Assembly: GCA_900550925.1 (NCBI GenBank)
Contig: URTU01000024.1
Coordinates: 1 to 21,092, forward strand
Direction: 5' to 3'
DNA: 21,092 bases
From: an uncultured Alistipes sp.
GTDB taxonomy: Bacteria; Bacteroidota; Bacteroidia; Bacteroidales; Rikenellaceae
Of the stretch, positions 14,272 through 21,092 are shown piece after piece. Positions within the stretch are counted from its first letter, which is position 1. Each line of letters begins with the position of its first letter. The position numbers and the translations under genes were made by a program. Under the pieces are notes generated by a model. It searched no databases and was not told where the DNA came from. It saw only the letters and a list, made by a program, of their open reading frames with translations.

Positions 14272-15132
14272 ATGCGTCAATTAAAAATCACTAAATCCAT
14301 CACCAACCGTGAGAGCGCCTCGCTGGACAAATATCTCCAGGAGATAGGCAAGGAGGATCTGATCACGGTGGAAGAGGAGGTGGAACTTGCCCAACGTATC
14401 AAGAAAGGCGATCAGGAGGCACTCGAAAAACTGACGAAAGCAAATCTGCGTTTCGTGGTTTCGGTGGCCAAACAATACCAGAATCAGGGCCTCAGTCTGC
14501 CCGATTTGATCAACGAGGGTAACCTCGGCCTGATAAAGGCTGCCGAAAAGTTTGATGAAACACGTGGATTCAAGTTCATATCCTATGCGGTGTGGTGGAT
14601 CCGTCAGTCGATACTTCAGGCGCTGGCCGAACAGTCGCGTATCGTGCGTCTGCCGCTGAACCAGGTGGGTTCGCTGAACAAGATAAACAAGGCCTTCGCC
14701 CGTTTCGAGCAGGAGAACGAGCGTACCCCCTCGCCCGAGGAGCTGGCAACGGCGCTGGAACTGCCCAAGGAGAAGGTTACGGATACGTTGCGTGTGGCGG
14801 GCCGTCATGTTTCGGTCGATGCGCCCTTCGCCGACGGCGAGGACAACAGCCTGCTGGATGTGCTGGTGAATACCGATTCGCCGAATGCCGACCGTGGGCT
14901 TATCAACGAGTCGTTGAGTACGGAGGTTGAGCGGGCATTGTCGACGCTGACCGACCGTGAGAAGGATATTATCAAGTATTTCTTCGGAATCGGCTGTCAG
15001 GAGATGACACTTGAGGAGATCGGTGAGAAGTTCGGGCTGACGCGCGAACGTGTCCGCCAGATCAAGGAGAAGGCTATCCGTCGGCTGCGCCATTCGTCGC
15101 GGAGCAAGTTGCTGAAATCCTATCTGGGTTGA
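14272..15132 (+). CDS. rpoD: Primary RNA polymerase sigma factor, Bacteroidota type
   Basis: The 286-residue protein is a short primary sigma factor. Region 1.2 is near residues 17-50, region 2 includes DLINEGNLGLIKAAEKFD (78-95) and FKFISYAVWWIRQSI (100-114) for -7 recognition and melting, and region 3 begins around VGSLNKINKA. Region 4.2 holds the helix-turn-helix TLEEIGEKFGLTRERVRQIK (246-265). Region 1.1 is absent, as in the housekeeping sigma of Bacteroidota, which recognises TTTG and TAnnTTTG promoters; six such sites occur in this window. The ATG at 14272 gives the usual MRQLKITKSITNRES start. A strong terminator follows, so the gene is monocistronic or co-transcribed with the upstream protease gene (169 bases between). 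Confidence 0.96.
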   Translation: MRQLKITKSITNRESASLDKYLQEIGKEDLITVEEEVELAQRIKKGDQEALEKLTKANLRFVVSVAKQYQNQGLSLPDLINEGNLGLIKAAEKFDETRGFKFISYAVWWIRQSILQALAEQSRIVRLPLNQVGSLNKINKAFARFEQENERTPSPEELATALELPKEKVTDTLRVAGRHVSVDAPFADGEDNSLLDVLVNTDSPNADRGLINESLSTEVERALSTLTDREKDIIKYFFGIGCQEMTLEEIGEKFGLTRERVRQIKEKAIRRLRHSSRSKLLKSYLG

Positions 15133-15180
15133 GGCCAGCGGAAGGTTGCGCGCCTCAGCGAGAAGGTGATCGTATGATAG

Positions 15181-15218
15181 AACGGGCCGGCATTGCAATA
15201 TGCCGGCCCGTTTTTTTG
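15181..15218 (+). terminator. Rho-independent terminator of rpoD
   Basis: A 13-base perfect stem (15181-15193 with 15200-15212) has a six-base loop and is followed by a T run. It lies about 50 bases after the rpoD stop. Confidence 0.92.
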
Positions 15219-15321
15219 TGTACTTGTGGAGGAGGGGGAGAGATGGCAGCAGAAACGGTGGTGGAGGGTGATGAGCCGGCAAGGGATGGAATCCTTTGAG
15301 CGTGTAAGATCGAGTGCGTGT

Positions 15322-15367
15322 ATGAAATTGAGTCCGAATGCAGAGTGGCATCCGGACTCAATTTCAT
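15322..15367. terminator. Long hairpin downstream of the hypothetical membrane protein gene
   Basis: A 15-base perfect stem (15322-15336 with 15353-15367) continues after one mismatch with four more pairs around a six-base loop. It sits 15 bases after the stop of the minus-strand gene at 15383. No long T tract follows on the minus strand, so its strength as terminator is uncertain. Confidence 0.65.
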
Positions 15368-15382
15368 TATGGCTTCGTTATC

Positions 15383-16207
15383 CTATATGTCGAGGTCGAT
15401 TTTTGTGCCGGTGCCGTCGTAGGTCGGTGCGTCGAAATCGGTATCCGTATCCGAATTGTTGTTCGGGGAAGATGGTGAAGGGTCATTGCACACCGCTCCG
15501 GTGATGATTGCGAGGATTCCCAAAGCTACGAGAAGTCCTGCTCTGGATGGCGGCCAGTCGATAAAATAGAGCCCGGCAAGACAGAGAGCGAGGGTTGCTA
15601 TCTCGATGAGGGCGAATTTGATCTTGTGGAGTTTGAATGCCGAATTGACAATGATGCTGAGTACGGCCGCAAAGATCAGGATCCAATAGATTCCGTTAAT
15701 CATGTAGAATGTAAGATTCTCACGAATGAAGCGGAAGGTCTTGTTGAAGTGGTGGCTGGTAGCGATTTTGTCGGCCTCGTCCCATTGTCCCGAATGGTTC
15801 TGAACCACCAGGAAACCGATATTTCGGGCTGAAGCGTAACGGTAGACACGCACATACCCGTCGTCATGTTTGTTTTTGTATTGAGTCACCTTGTCGTAGC
15901 TGCGCCATACGGGCGTGTGCGAAAACATGATCTTACGCCCTTCGAGAGACGGGAACCATTGTGCATCGGGCTGTTTCAGAAACTGTTTGCGGCCGATCTG
16001 ATCCTCCAGCCGGATATTGAAAAAGGTGATCGTTTCATCGGCTTTGGTCGCAACAAAGCCTGTTGTGTTGGCATCCTGAAAGGTCTCGAGCGAGTAGCCG
16101 TCGGGAATGGTGAAACGCATCGAGGCGTCACTGTACTCGTCGGCCAGAATCGGTTGTGCCGCCAGGGTCAGAAACGCGGCTGCGATAAGGAGTCGTAATC
16201 TGTTCAT
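15383..16207 (-). CDS. Hypothetical exported protein with three membrane helices and acidic tail
   Basis: I do not recognise the family. The 274-residue product starts with a signal peptide (1-22, ending AQPILA-DE). An extracytoplasmic domain (about 23-165) follows with YSDASMRFTIPDGY near its start, a pattern seen in small lipid- or cell-wall-associated beta domains, but I cannot name it. Then come three hydrophobic helices (about 168-190, 196-216, 222-240) and a polar C-terminal tail (about 241-274) rich in Asn, Asp, Ser and Thr. It is transcribed in the same direction as ung and rfbD; the start is 58 bases downstream of ung, so it may be the last gene of that unit. The well-formed signal sequence and helices make it a real gene. 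Confidence 0.75.
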   Translation of the reverse strand: MNRLRLLIAAAFLTLAAQPILADEYSDASMRFTIPDGYSLETFQDANTTGFVATKADETITFFNIRLEDQIGRKQFLKQPDAQWFPSLEGRKIMFSHTPVWRSYDKVTQYKNKHDDGYVRVYRYASARNIGFLVVQNHSGQWDEADKIATSHHFNKTFRFIRENLTFYMINGIYWILIFAAVLSIIVNSAFKLHKIKFALIEIATLALCLAGLYFIDWPPSRAGLLVALGILAIITGAVCNDPSPSSPNNNSDTDTDFDAPTYDGTGTKIDLDI

Positions 16208-16265
16208 ACGTGTATTGTGAATGGTTTTGTGGTGAGGGTTAGTTATTTATACATCTTTACCTGTT

Positions 16266-16928
16266 TTACCAGACGATCGGTTCTATGCCGTGTGCGACGA
16301 GGTATTGGTTGGCCAGCGAAAAGTGCCGGCAGCCGATGAAGCCGCGGTAGGCCGAGAGCGGCGATGGATGAACGGCCTTCAGAATACAGTTACGCGCAGG
16401 ATCGGCTATGGCTCCTTTGCGTTGGGCGTAGCTGCCCCAGAGCATGTAGACGATATTCTGTTTGTTGCGGTCGATGGCCTGGACCACGGCGTCGGTAAAC
16501 TGTTCCCAGCCGTGTCCGGCGTGCGAGGCGGCCTGGTGGGCACGCACGGTGAGGACCGAGTTGAGCAGCAGGACCCCCTGTTCGGCCCAGCGGTCGAGAT
16601 CGCCGTCTGCGGGGATCGGGGCGCCGGTATCGTTGCTGACCTCCTGGAAGATATTCTGCAGCGACGGCGGGAACGGTACGCCCGGGTTGACCGAAAAGCA
16701 GAGTCCGTTTGCCTGACCTTCGCCGTGATATGGGTCCTGACCTATGATGACGACCTTGAGCTTGTCGAACGGGCATTTGTCGAAGGCGCGGAAGATGTTC
16801 GAACCCCGCGGGAAGATGCGATGGGTGGCATATTCCGAATGTACGAACGAGACGAGTTGGGCGAAATAGGGCTTTTCGAACTCATCGGCAAGGAGATTTT
16901 TCCAGCTTTCTGCGATTTTTACATCCAT
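16266..16928 (-). CDS. ung: Uracil-DNA glycosylase (family 1)
   Basis: It removes uracil from DNA to start base excision repair. The 220-residue protein shows the family 1 motifs: GQDPYHGEGQANGLCFSV (63-80) with the water-activating Asp65 and Tyr67, LLLNSVLTVR for uracil recognition by Asn, and AVHPSPLSAYRGFIGCRHFS near residues 186-205, holding the catalytic His and the minor-groove intercalation loop. Length fits the family (about 220-230). The start ATG lies 21 bases downstream of the rfbD stop, so the two are probably co-transcribed. Confidence 0.97.
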   Translation of the reverse strand: MDVKIAESWKNLLADEFEKPYFAQLVSFVHSEYATHRIFPRGSNIFRAFDKCPFDKLKVVIIGQDPYHGEGQANGLCFSVNPGVPFPPSLQNIFQEVSNDTGAPIPADGDLDRWAEQGVLLLNSVLTVRAHQAASHAGHGWEQFTDAVVQAIDRNKQNIVYMLWGSYAQRKGAIADPARNCILKAVHPSPLSAYRGFIGCRHFSLANQYLVAHGIEPIVW

Positions 16929-16949
16929 GGGTCAGTGTTGCGATATGGG

Positions 16950-17837
16950 TTACAGTATGTTTTCCGGATCGCCGAGCCGGCGCAGTGTTTCGGCCAGCGA
17001 GGCGTGCCAGTCGGGAGTGGTGACACCGAAGCGGTTGCGTATGAGCGATGTGTCGAGGACCGAGAATTGCGGGCGTCGGGCAGCGGTCGGGTATTCCGAT
17101 GTGGGGATCGGGAGGAGTTCGACGCTGCTGCCTGAAAGTTCGAATATCGCTTTTGCGAAGTCGTACCAGGAGGCCTGCCCCGCTGAGGCGAAGTTATAGA
17201 TCCCGCACGGTATGTCACGGCAGCCGGCCGAGTCGGAGAGTATTTTTACAATTGCGCGGGCCAGGTCGGCAGCCGTAGTGGGGGAGCCGTACTGGTCGCA
17301 GACGACGGATATCCGGTCACGATGGCGGGCCAGTTCGAGCATCGTCTTCATGAAGTTGTGACCGAACGGCGAATAGAGCCACTGCGTACGTATGATGATG
17401 TTTCGGCAGCCGCTCTCCGATACGGCACGTTCGCCGGCAAGTTTGGTGCGGCCGTAGACATTTATGGGTGACGGGTTGTCGGCTTCGGTATACGGTATGC
17501 GCCTGGTGCCGTCGAAGACATAGTCGGTCGAGATGTGTATCATCAGGGCGTCGTGACGGCGGGCGGTATCGGCAAGATTTGCAGCACCGGTGCAGTTGAC
17601 TGCCTCGGCGCGGTCGGGCTCCGCCTCGGCGCGGTCGACGGCGGTATAGGCTGCACAATTTATGATTACATCCGGATGCAACTCCCCGACCAGCCGTTCC
17701 ACAGCCCGCCGGTCGACGATGTCGCAATGAGCCGAATCGACTGCAACGACCCGCGCCGAACGTATGTCGGAGTGCGGAATCTCGAGCTGTAACTCTCTGC
17801 CCAACTGTCCGTTGGCGCCTGTAACAAGTATCTGCAT
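16950..17837 (-). CDS. rfbD: dTDP-4-dehydrorhamnose reductase
   Basis: It reduces dTDP-4-dehydro-L-rhamnose to dTDP-L-rhamnose with NAD(P)H, the last step of activated rhamnose synthesis for surface polysaccharides. From ATG 17837 the protein has 295 residues and begins MQILVTGANGQLGRE, the Rossmann GxxGxxG motif (7-13). The extended SDR catalytic set is present: Thr104 in HISTDYVFDG (101-110) and Tyr128/Lys132 in YGRTK. The segment RRPQFSVLD near the C-terminus is typical of RmlD. In-frame codons upstream to 17897 contain no conserved sequence and overlap the promoter region, so 17837 is preferred. The other rhamnose genes (rfbA, rfbB, rfbC) are not in this window. Confidence 0.94.
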   Translation of the reverse strand: MQILVTGANGQLGRELQLEIPHSDIRSARVVAVDSAHCDIVDRRAVERLVGELHPDVIINCAAYTAVDRAEAEPDRAEAVNCTGAANLADTARRHDALMIHISTDYVFDGTRRIPYTEADNPSPINVYGRTKLAGERAVSESGCRNIIIRTQWLYSPFGHNFMKTMLELARHRDRISVVCDQYGSPTTAADLARAIVKILSDSAGCRDIPCGIYNFASAGQASWYDFAKAIFELSGSSVELLPIPTSEYPTAARRPQFSVLDTSLIRNRFGVTTPDWHASLAETLRRLGDPENIL

Positions 17838-17866
17838 ATGGTTTCGGAACTCTTCGGAACGTAACG

Positions 17867-17899
17867 TAAAATTAATCATTTTTTTGTTGCGGAACACAA
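17867..17899 (-). promoter_or_regulatory. Possible promoter of rfbD
   Basis: On the minus strand, TTG (17899-17897), 22 bases, then TAATTTTA (17874-17867). Both the spacing and the last base of the -7 element depart from consensus, so this is a weak candidate. It lies opposite the alkaline phosphatase promoter, making this another divergent pair. Confidence 0.35.
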
Positions 17900-17916
17900 T
17901 TCACGTATTAACTTTG
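17887..17916 (+). promoter_or_regulatory. Promoter of the alkaline phosphatase gene
   Basis: TTG (17887-17889), 19 bases, then TAACTTTG (17909-17916), a full -7 match, 22 bases before the ATG at 17938. The leader is therefore very short. Confidence 0.75.
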
Positions 17917-17937
17917 CGATACTAAAAGATTTATTCG

Positions 17938-19059
17938 ATGAAACGTTCGATTTTGTTTGTAATGATGCTGTCGATGGTCGTGGCAATGCGACCTTTCGGC
18001 GTTCAGGCCGGCGAGCGCTCCGGAAAACAGCGTACACCGCAGGTGAAGAATGTTATCATGCTGATAGGTGACGGTATGGGAGTTGCCCATATCACGTCCC
18101 TGATGCTCGAAGGGGGCTATGAACCCGTAAATATGGATCGGGCCGAGGCGGCAGCCATGGTCAAGACCTACTCGGCCAACAACCGGGTGACGGATTCCGC
18201 GGCTGCGGGGACGGCGCTGGCATGTGGGAGCAAGACGAATAACGGTACGTTGGGGCTGGATCCCCGGGGCGGGCGTCTGCAGTCGCTCATCGAATGGGCG
18301 GTGGCCGAAGGGATGCCTGCGGGGATTGCCGTGAAATGCCATCTCCAGCATGCCACCCCTGCTGCGTTTTACGCGCATGTTCCGGATCGGGGCGACGAAA
18401 AGGCCATTACGCGCGACCTGCTGGCGAGCAATATCGACGTGCTCATAGGTGCCGGCAGGCGGCTCGAAAAGGAGTCCTCCGAGGGCGGTTCGTATCGTGA
18501 TGCGTTCGGCCGCCGCGGCTATGCGGTCGTCGGTTCGCTCGAAGAGGCGGAGCCGGTTCGTGCGGGACGGTTGCTGTGTGCCGTGACCGATGAAAATATC
18601 CCGAAGACGATCCGGCGCGAAGATTACCTGCGCTGCGCCACGCAGAAGGCACTGGAAATACTCGCCCATAATGCCGATTCCGTCGGCCGCGGCTTTGTGC
18701 TGATGGTCGAGGGCTCGCTAATCGACGGTGCGTCGCATGGTAACGATGCGGAGAAGATACTGGCCGAAATGCGCGATTTCGAGCGTGCCGTGGCTGCGGC
18801 GATGGACTTTGCCGACCGCACGCCCGGCACGCTGGTGGTCGTCACGGCCGACCATGAAACCGGGGGGCTCGCCATCCCGAGCTGCGACGGTGATTTTACC
18901 CGCTCCGAGAGCGGTATCCGATATGTTTTCGGATCCAAAAGCCACACGGCGACCTACGTCCCCGTTTACCTTTATGGTACGGGTGCGGGGCATATTGCTG
19001 GAATAATGGACAACACGCAACTCGCCCGGCGGGTCATGGCGCTCCTCGGGAAGGAGTAG
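17938..19059 (+). CDS. Exported alkaline phosphatase (PhoA family)
   Basis: A periplasmic metal-dependent phosphomonoesterase. The 373-residue protein has a signal peptide (about 1-24, ending GVQA) and all PhoA-type sites: Asp45 in LIGDGMG, nucleophile Ser87 in VTDSAAAGTALACG, HATPAAFY (138-145), Glu258/Asp263/His267 in VEGSLIDGASHGND, Asp305/His306 in TADHETGG and His336 in KSHTATYVPVYLYG. The last block contains the histidine that completes the second zinc site. It is shorter than E. coli PhoA (about 450) because insert regions are reduced. The gene is single, with its own promoter; no pho-box-like element was recognised. The convergent gene on the right is separated by 233 bases. Confidence 0.94.
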   Translation: MKRSILFVMMLSMVVAMRPFGVQAGERSGKQRTPQVKNVIMLIGDGMGVAHITSLMLEGGYEPVNMDRAEAAAMVKTYSANNRVTDSAAAGTALACGSKTNNGTLGLDPRGGRLQSLIEWAVAEGMPAGIAVKCHLQHATPAAFYAHVPDRGDEKAITRDLLASNIDVLIGAGRRLEKESSEGGSYRDAFGRRGYAVVGSLEEAEPVRAGRLLCAVTDENIPKTIRREDYLRCATQKALEILAHNADSVGRGFVLMVEGSLIDGASHGNDAEKILAEMRDFERAVAAAMDFADRTPGTLVVVTADHETGGLAIPSCDGDFTRSESGIRYVFGSKSHTATYVPVYLYGTGAGHIAGIMDNTQLARRVMALLGKE

Positions 19060-19077
19060 CCATTTTTGTGCAGCGCG

Positions 19078-19097
19078 TCCGGTGCGGCCCCACCGGA
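19078..19097 (+). terminator. Short hairpin after the alkaline phosphatase gene
   Basis: A seven-base GC-rich stem (19078-19084 with 19091-19097) with a six-base loop lies 18 bases after the stop. No T tract follows, so it is only a weak terminator candidate. Confidence 0.35.
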
Positions 19098-19222
19098 AGG
19101 TCATGCCATTGTCCGGTGAACGGGGGCCGGGAATTACGCCCTGCCTGCACGGGTGATGCTGTTTCGGAGAATTGCTGCGCCGCCCGGCGGCAAACGGCTC
19201 CGGTTCCGCCCCGTATTAAATA

Positions 19223-19260
19223 CAAACGGCGTCCACTGAACTCGGGGTGGACGCCGTTTG
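19223..19260. terminator. Hairpin between the convergent alkaline phosphatase and TonB-domain genes
   Basis: A 14-base perfect stem (19223-19236 with 19247-19260) with a ten-base loop, 32 bases beyond the stop of the minus-strand gene. It probably ends that transcript; the T content after the stem is low. Confidence 0.65.
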
Positions 19261-19292
19261 CTGCTTATGGTTGGTGCGATGCTTCGGAAAGC

Positions 19293-21092
19293 CTACTTTT
19301 TTTGGGTGCCATAGCCGACTACTAAAATCTCTTCCATGTCCCCTTCCCGCTGTGCGGTGTCCTTGTCGTGGAGGATGCCTTCGGATGTCTGGACAGCGAA
19401 GTCTACCGGCATGCCGAATTTTACGCGTACGGCCTCTCCGCGCTGTTTGCCGGGCGTCCATTTCGGGGATTTGCCGATGACGCGCAGTACCTCGTCCGCA
19501 AGGGATTTATCGGGCGATTTGAATATTTCGGCATTGCCCACCGAGCCGTCCTTCTCGATGACGAACGTGACCAGGACTTTCCCGTAAATGTTTTTGCCGA
19601 GGGCTTCCGCCGGGTATTTCACGTTCATTTGTACCCACCGGCGAAACTCGCCGATGTCGCCGCCGTTGAATTGCGGCGGGGTATCCACCACCAGGAACGG
19701 CTCTTCCCCGGAACCTTTGTTTTCACTGGTCTTAGTGTCCTGTGCCGTAGCAGTTATTCTGAAATCAACGGGCAGCGTATATCTCACACGCACCTTTTCG
19801 CCGCGCTGTTCGCCCGGTTTCCATTTGGGCGAAGCTGCGACGACGCGCCGCGTCTCTTCCGAGAATGCCTTGCCCGGCGTCTGAAGTATCTGGATATTGC
19901 TTACCGAGCCGTCCTTTTCGACGACGAACGACAGTACGACACGCCCCTGTTCCCCGTTCCTGAATGCCTCGGCGGGGGATTTTATGTTTTTCTGCACCCA
20001 TGCGCGAAAAGTGTTGAGGTCACCGTATCCCGGGTTGCCGCCCTCTTGCATCGGGAACAAGGGCATGGTCTCGGCGATCAGGAACGGCTGGTCGTCCTCC
20101 GTTTCCCCGGTTTCGCGGATCGCTTCGTCGTGTGCCTCAGCCTGTGTTGTGGCTTTTCCATGCTCCTGGCGGGCGTTCTCCGGTCTGGCGGGCAGGGCCG
20201 TATCACCTTTGGTCGTTATGATTACCACGCCGTTGCGGGCTTCCTGCCCGTAGGTCGCTACGGCGGATTGGTCTTTGAGTACCGTTATGTTTTCGATGCG
20301 GTTCGGATCGAGCTTGTTTATGAAATCGGGGGCCACCTCGATCCCGTCGACCACCCAGAGCGGTTTGCCGATCTCGGCCGAAAGCACCGGTGTCCCCGGG
20401 GTTTCGGATTCCAGCGGGATCCCGGCAAACTGACGGGCTGCCTCTCCGACCTCCAGCAGGTAGGGTTTGCAACCGACGTAGGTGACTGTGAGTATTGATC
20501 CCTGCGGAGCGTAGATTTCCGCATGTCCCGATTTATCGGTGACAACGCCCTTTTGCGTATCCTTTATCGTTATCACTGCTCCGGGCAGGGGTTCGCCGTC
20601 CTTAAGTACCGTTACGGCGACCTGTTTTTCGGTGGTTGCCGCTCCTTGGTTTGACGAGCTTGCGGCCTTGTTTTCAGTTCGGAGCAACACGACGACGCTG
20701 GCCTCCTTTTGGCTATGCTGCTTCGTATCGACCGTCGCCGGTTCGTAGCCGGGATAGCTTATCATGAGTTTGCTGCCGCCCGGGACGGCGATCTCGGCAT
20801 GCCCGTCCGTATCGGTCACGGTGCCCTGCGTCGTGCCTATGACCTGTACGATGGCCCCGGAGAGCGCTCCTTTGTCCTTGCTCCGAACCTCTATCGACAC
20901 GCTGCGTGTCTTGTCTTTTTTTTCATCTCCGGCATTCTGTGTTTCCTGCCCGGGAGCGGTTTCGATACCGGTGCCGGTTGCCGGGGCGACGATCACTGCG
21001 GCGCGCGTAGTGAAAGAGAATGCGCACAGGAGCCCGATCAGGGCTGGCAGTATACCTGCCAGCCGGAGCAGGCTGTGCCTGCTTTTTGCCTG
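19293..21092 (-). CDS. Membrane protein with regulatory-like, SusC-plug-like and two TonB C-terminal domains; likely C-terminal part of a BlaR1/M56-type protein (partial)
   Basis: The frame is open to the right edge, so the N-terminus is missing; a GTG at 20994-20996 is in frame but lies just after a hydrophobic helix (encoded at about 21075-21010) and is probably not the start. Numbering from that GTG, two carboxypeptidase-regulatory-like beta domains appear (about 32-105 and 125-185, each with a GxVTDxxGHAEI motif). Next comes a segment resembling a SusC plug: PLWVVDGIEV (212-221), ENITVLKDQSAVATYGQEAR (235-254), NGVVIITTKG (255-264). Two TonB C-terminal domains follow (about 310-414 and 434-535), each with FVVEKDGSV or FVIEKDGSV. 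The protein ends EEILVVGYGTQKK, a SusC-like signature. A helix followed by such domains is typical of M56/BlaR1-type signal transducers of Bacteroidota, so the missing part may hold a metallopeptidase (inference). Confidence 0.75.
   Translation of the reverse strand, partial: QAKSRHSLLRLAGILPALIGLLCAFSFTTRAAVIVAPATGTGIETAPGQETQNAGDEKKDKTRSVSIEVRSKDKGALSGAIVQVIGTTQGTVTDTDGHAEIAVPGGSKLMISYPGYEPATVDTKQHSQKEASVVVLLRTENKAASSSNQGAATTEKQVAVTVLKDGEPLPGAVITIKDTQKGVVTDKSGHAEIYAPQGSILTVTYVGCKPYLLEVGEAARQFAGIPLESETPGTPVLSAEIGKPLWVVDGIEVAPDFINKLDPNRIENITVLKDQSAVATYGQEARNGVVIITTKGDTALPARPENARQEHGKATTQAEAHDEAIRETGETEDDQPFLIAETMPLFPMQEGGNPGYGDLNTFRAWVQKNIKSPAEAFRNGEQGRVVLSFVVEKDGSVSNIQILQTPGKAFSEETRRVVAASPKWKPGEQRGEKVRVRYTLPVDFRITATAQDTKTSENKGSGEEPFLVVDTPPQFNGGDIGEFRRWVQMNVKYPAEALGKNIYGKVLVTFVIEKDGSVGNAEIFKSPDKSLADEVLRVIGKSPKWTPGKQRGEAVRVKFGMPVDFAVQTSEGILHDKDTAQREGDMEEILVVGYGTQKK

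Noticed and set aside
14281..15351. 356-codon minus-strand frame opposite rpoD
   Set aside because: Antisense shadow of a certain gene; it also runs through the rpoD terminator hairpin.
16290..17135. 281-codon plus-strand frame opposite ung and the rfbD end
   Set aside because: Crosses two certain minus-strand genes and the junction between them; no protein family pattern.
19368..20498. 376-codon plus-strand frame opposite the TonB-domain gene
   Set aside because: The minus strand carries four recognisable domains; the plus frame has none.

Overview
The window looks like a chromosomal segment of a fairly GC-rich Bacteroidota bacterium. An Alistipes/Rikenellaceae-like gut anaerobe is my best guess; this is inference from gene content and no database was searched. 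Three things support the phylum. Six promoters read as TT(T)G, 19 bases, TAnnTTTG, which is the Bacteroidota consensus. The primary sigma factor is the short type, without region 1.1. The right-edge protein combines carboxypeptidase-regulatory-like, SusC-type plug and TonB C-terminal pieces.

Layout from left to right. Positions 1-3288 (+) hold the 3' part of an Rnf redox-driven ion pump operon in the order rnfC (partial), rnfD, rnfG, rnfE, rnfA, with tight spacing and a strong hairpin after rnfA. Positions 3480-4262 (-) hold a Kdo/WaaP-like lipopolysaccharide kinase with its own promoter. Positions 4493-5584 (-) hold the ribosomal operon rpsF-rpsR-rplI with promoter and terminator. thiL (-) and adk (+) are divergent, and their promoters overlap physically. 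cysQ (-) follows. Upstream of cysQ on the same strand lies a three-gene unit (8696-11043, -) encoding a receiver-like protein without phosphoacceptor, a membrane-anchored helical-repeat protein, and a GT2-like membrane protein that appears to lack key catalytic acids. rplU-rpmA (+) follow with promoter and terminator, and then about 750 bases without a credible gene but with degenerate ~35-base repeats.

The right half holds an HtrA/Deg periplasmic protease (+), rpoD (+), and a minus-strand group rfbD-ung-hypothetical membrane protein. An exported PhoA-type alkaline phosphatase (+) comes next. The last gene (-) is cut by the right edge; it looks like the C-terminal part of a BlaR1/M56-type membrane protein carrying duplicated regulatory-like and TonB domains, plus SusC plug signatures in an unexpected order.

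Most genes are housekeeping: ribosome, nucleotide and cofactor metabolism, repair, envelope quality control. The parts most worth a second look are the degenerate three-gene unit at 8696-11043, the mosaic protein at the right edge, the repeat-bearing RnfG tail, and the shared thiL/adk promoter region. I saw no tRNA, rRNA, CRISPR array, transposase or insertion sequence.
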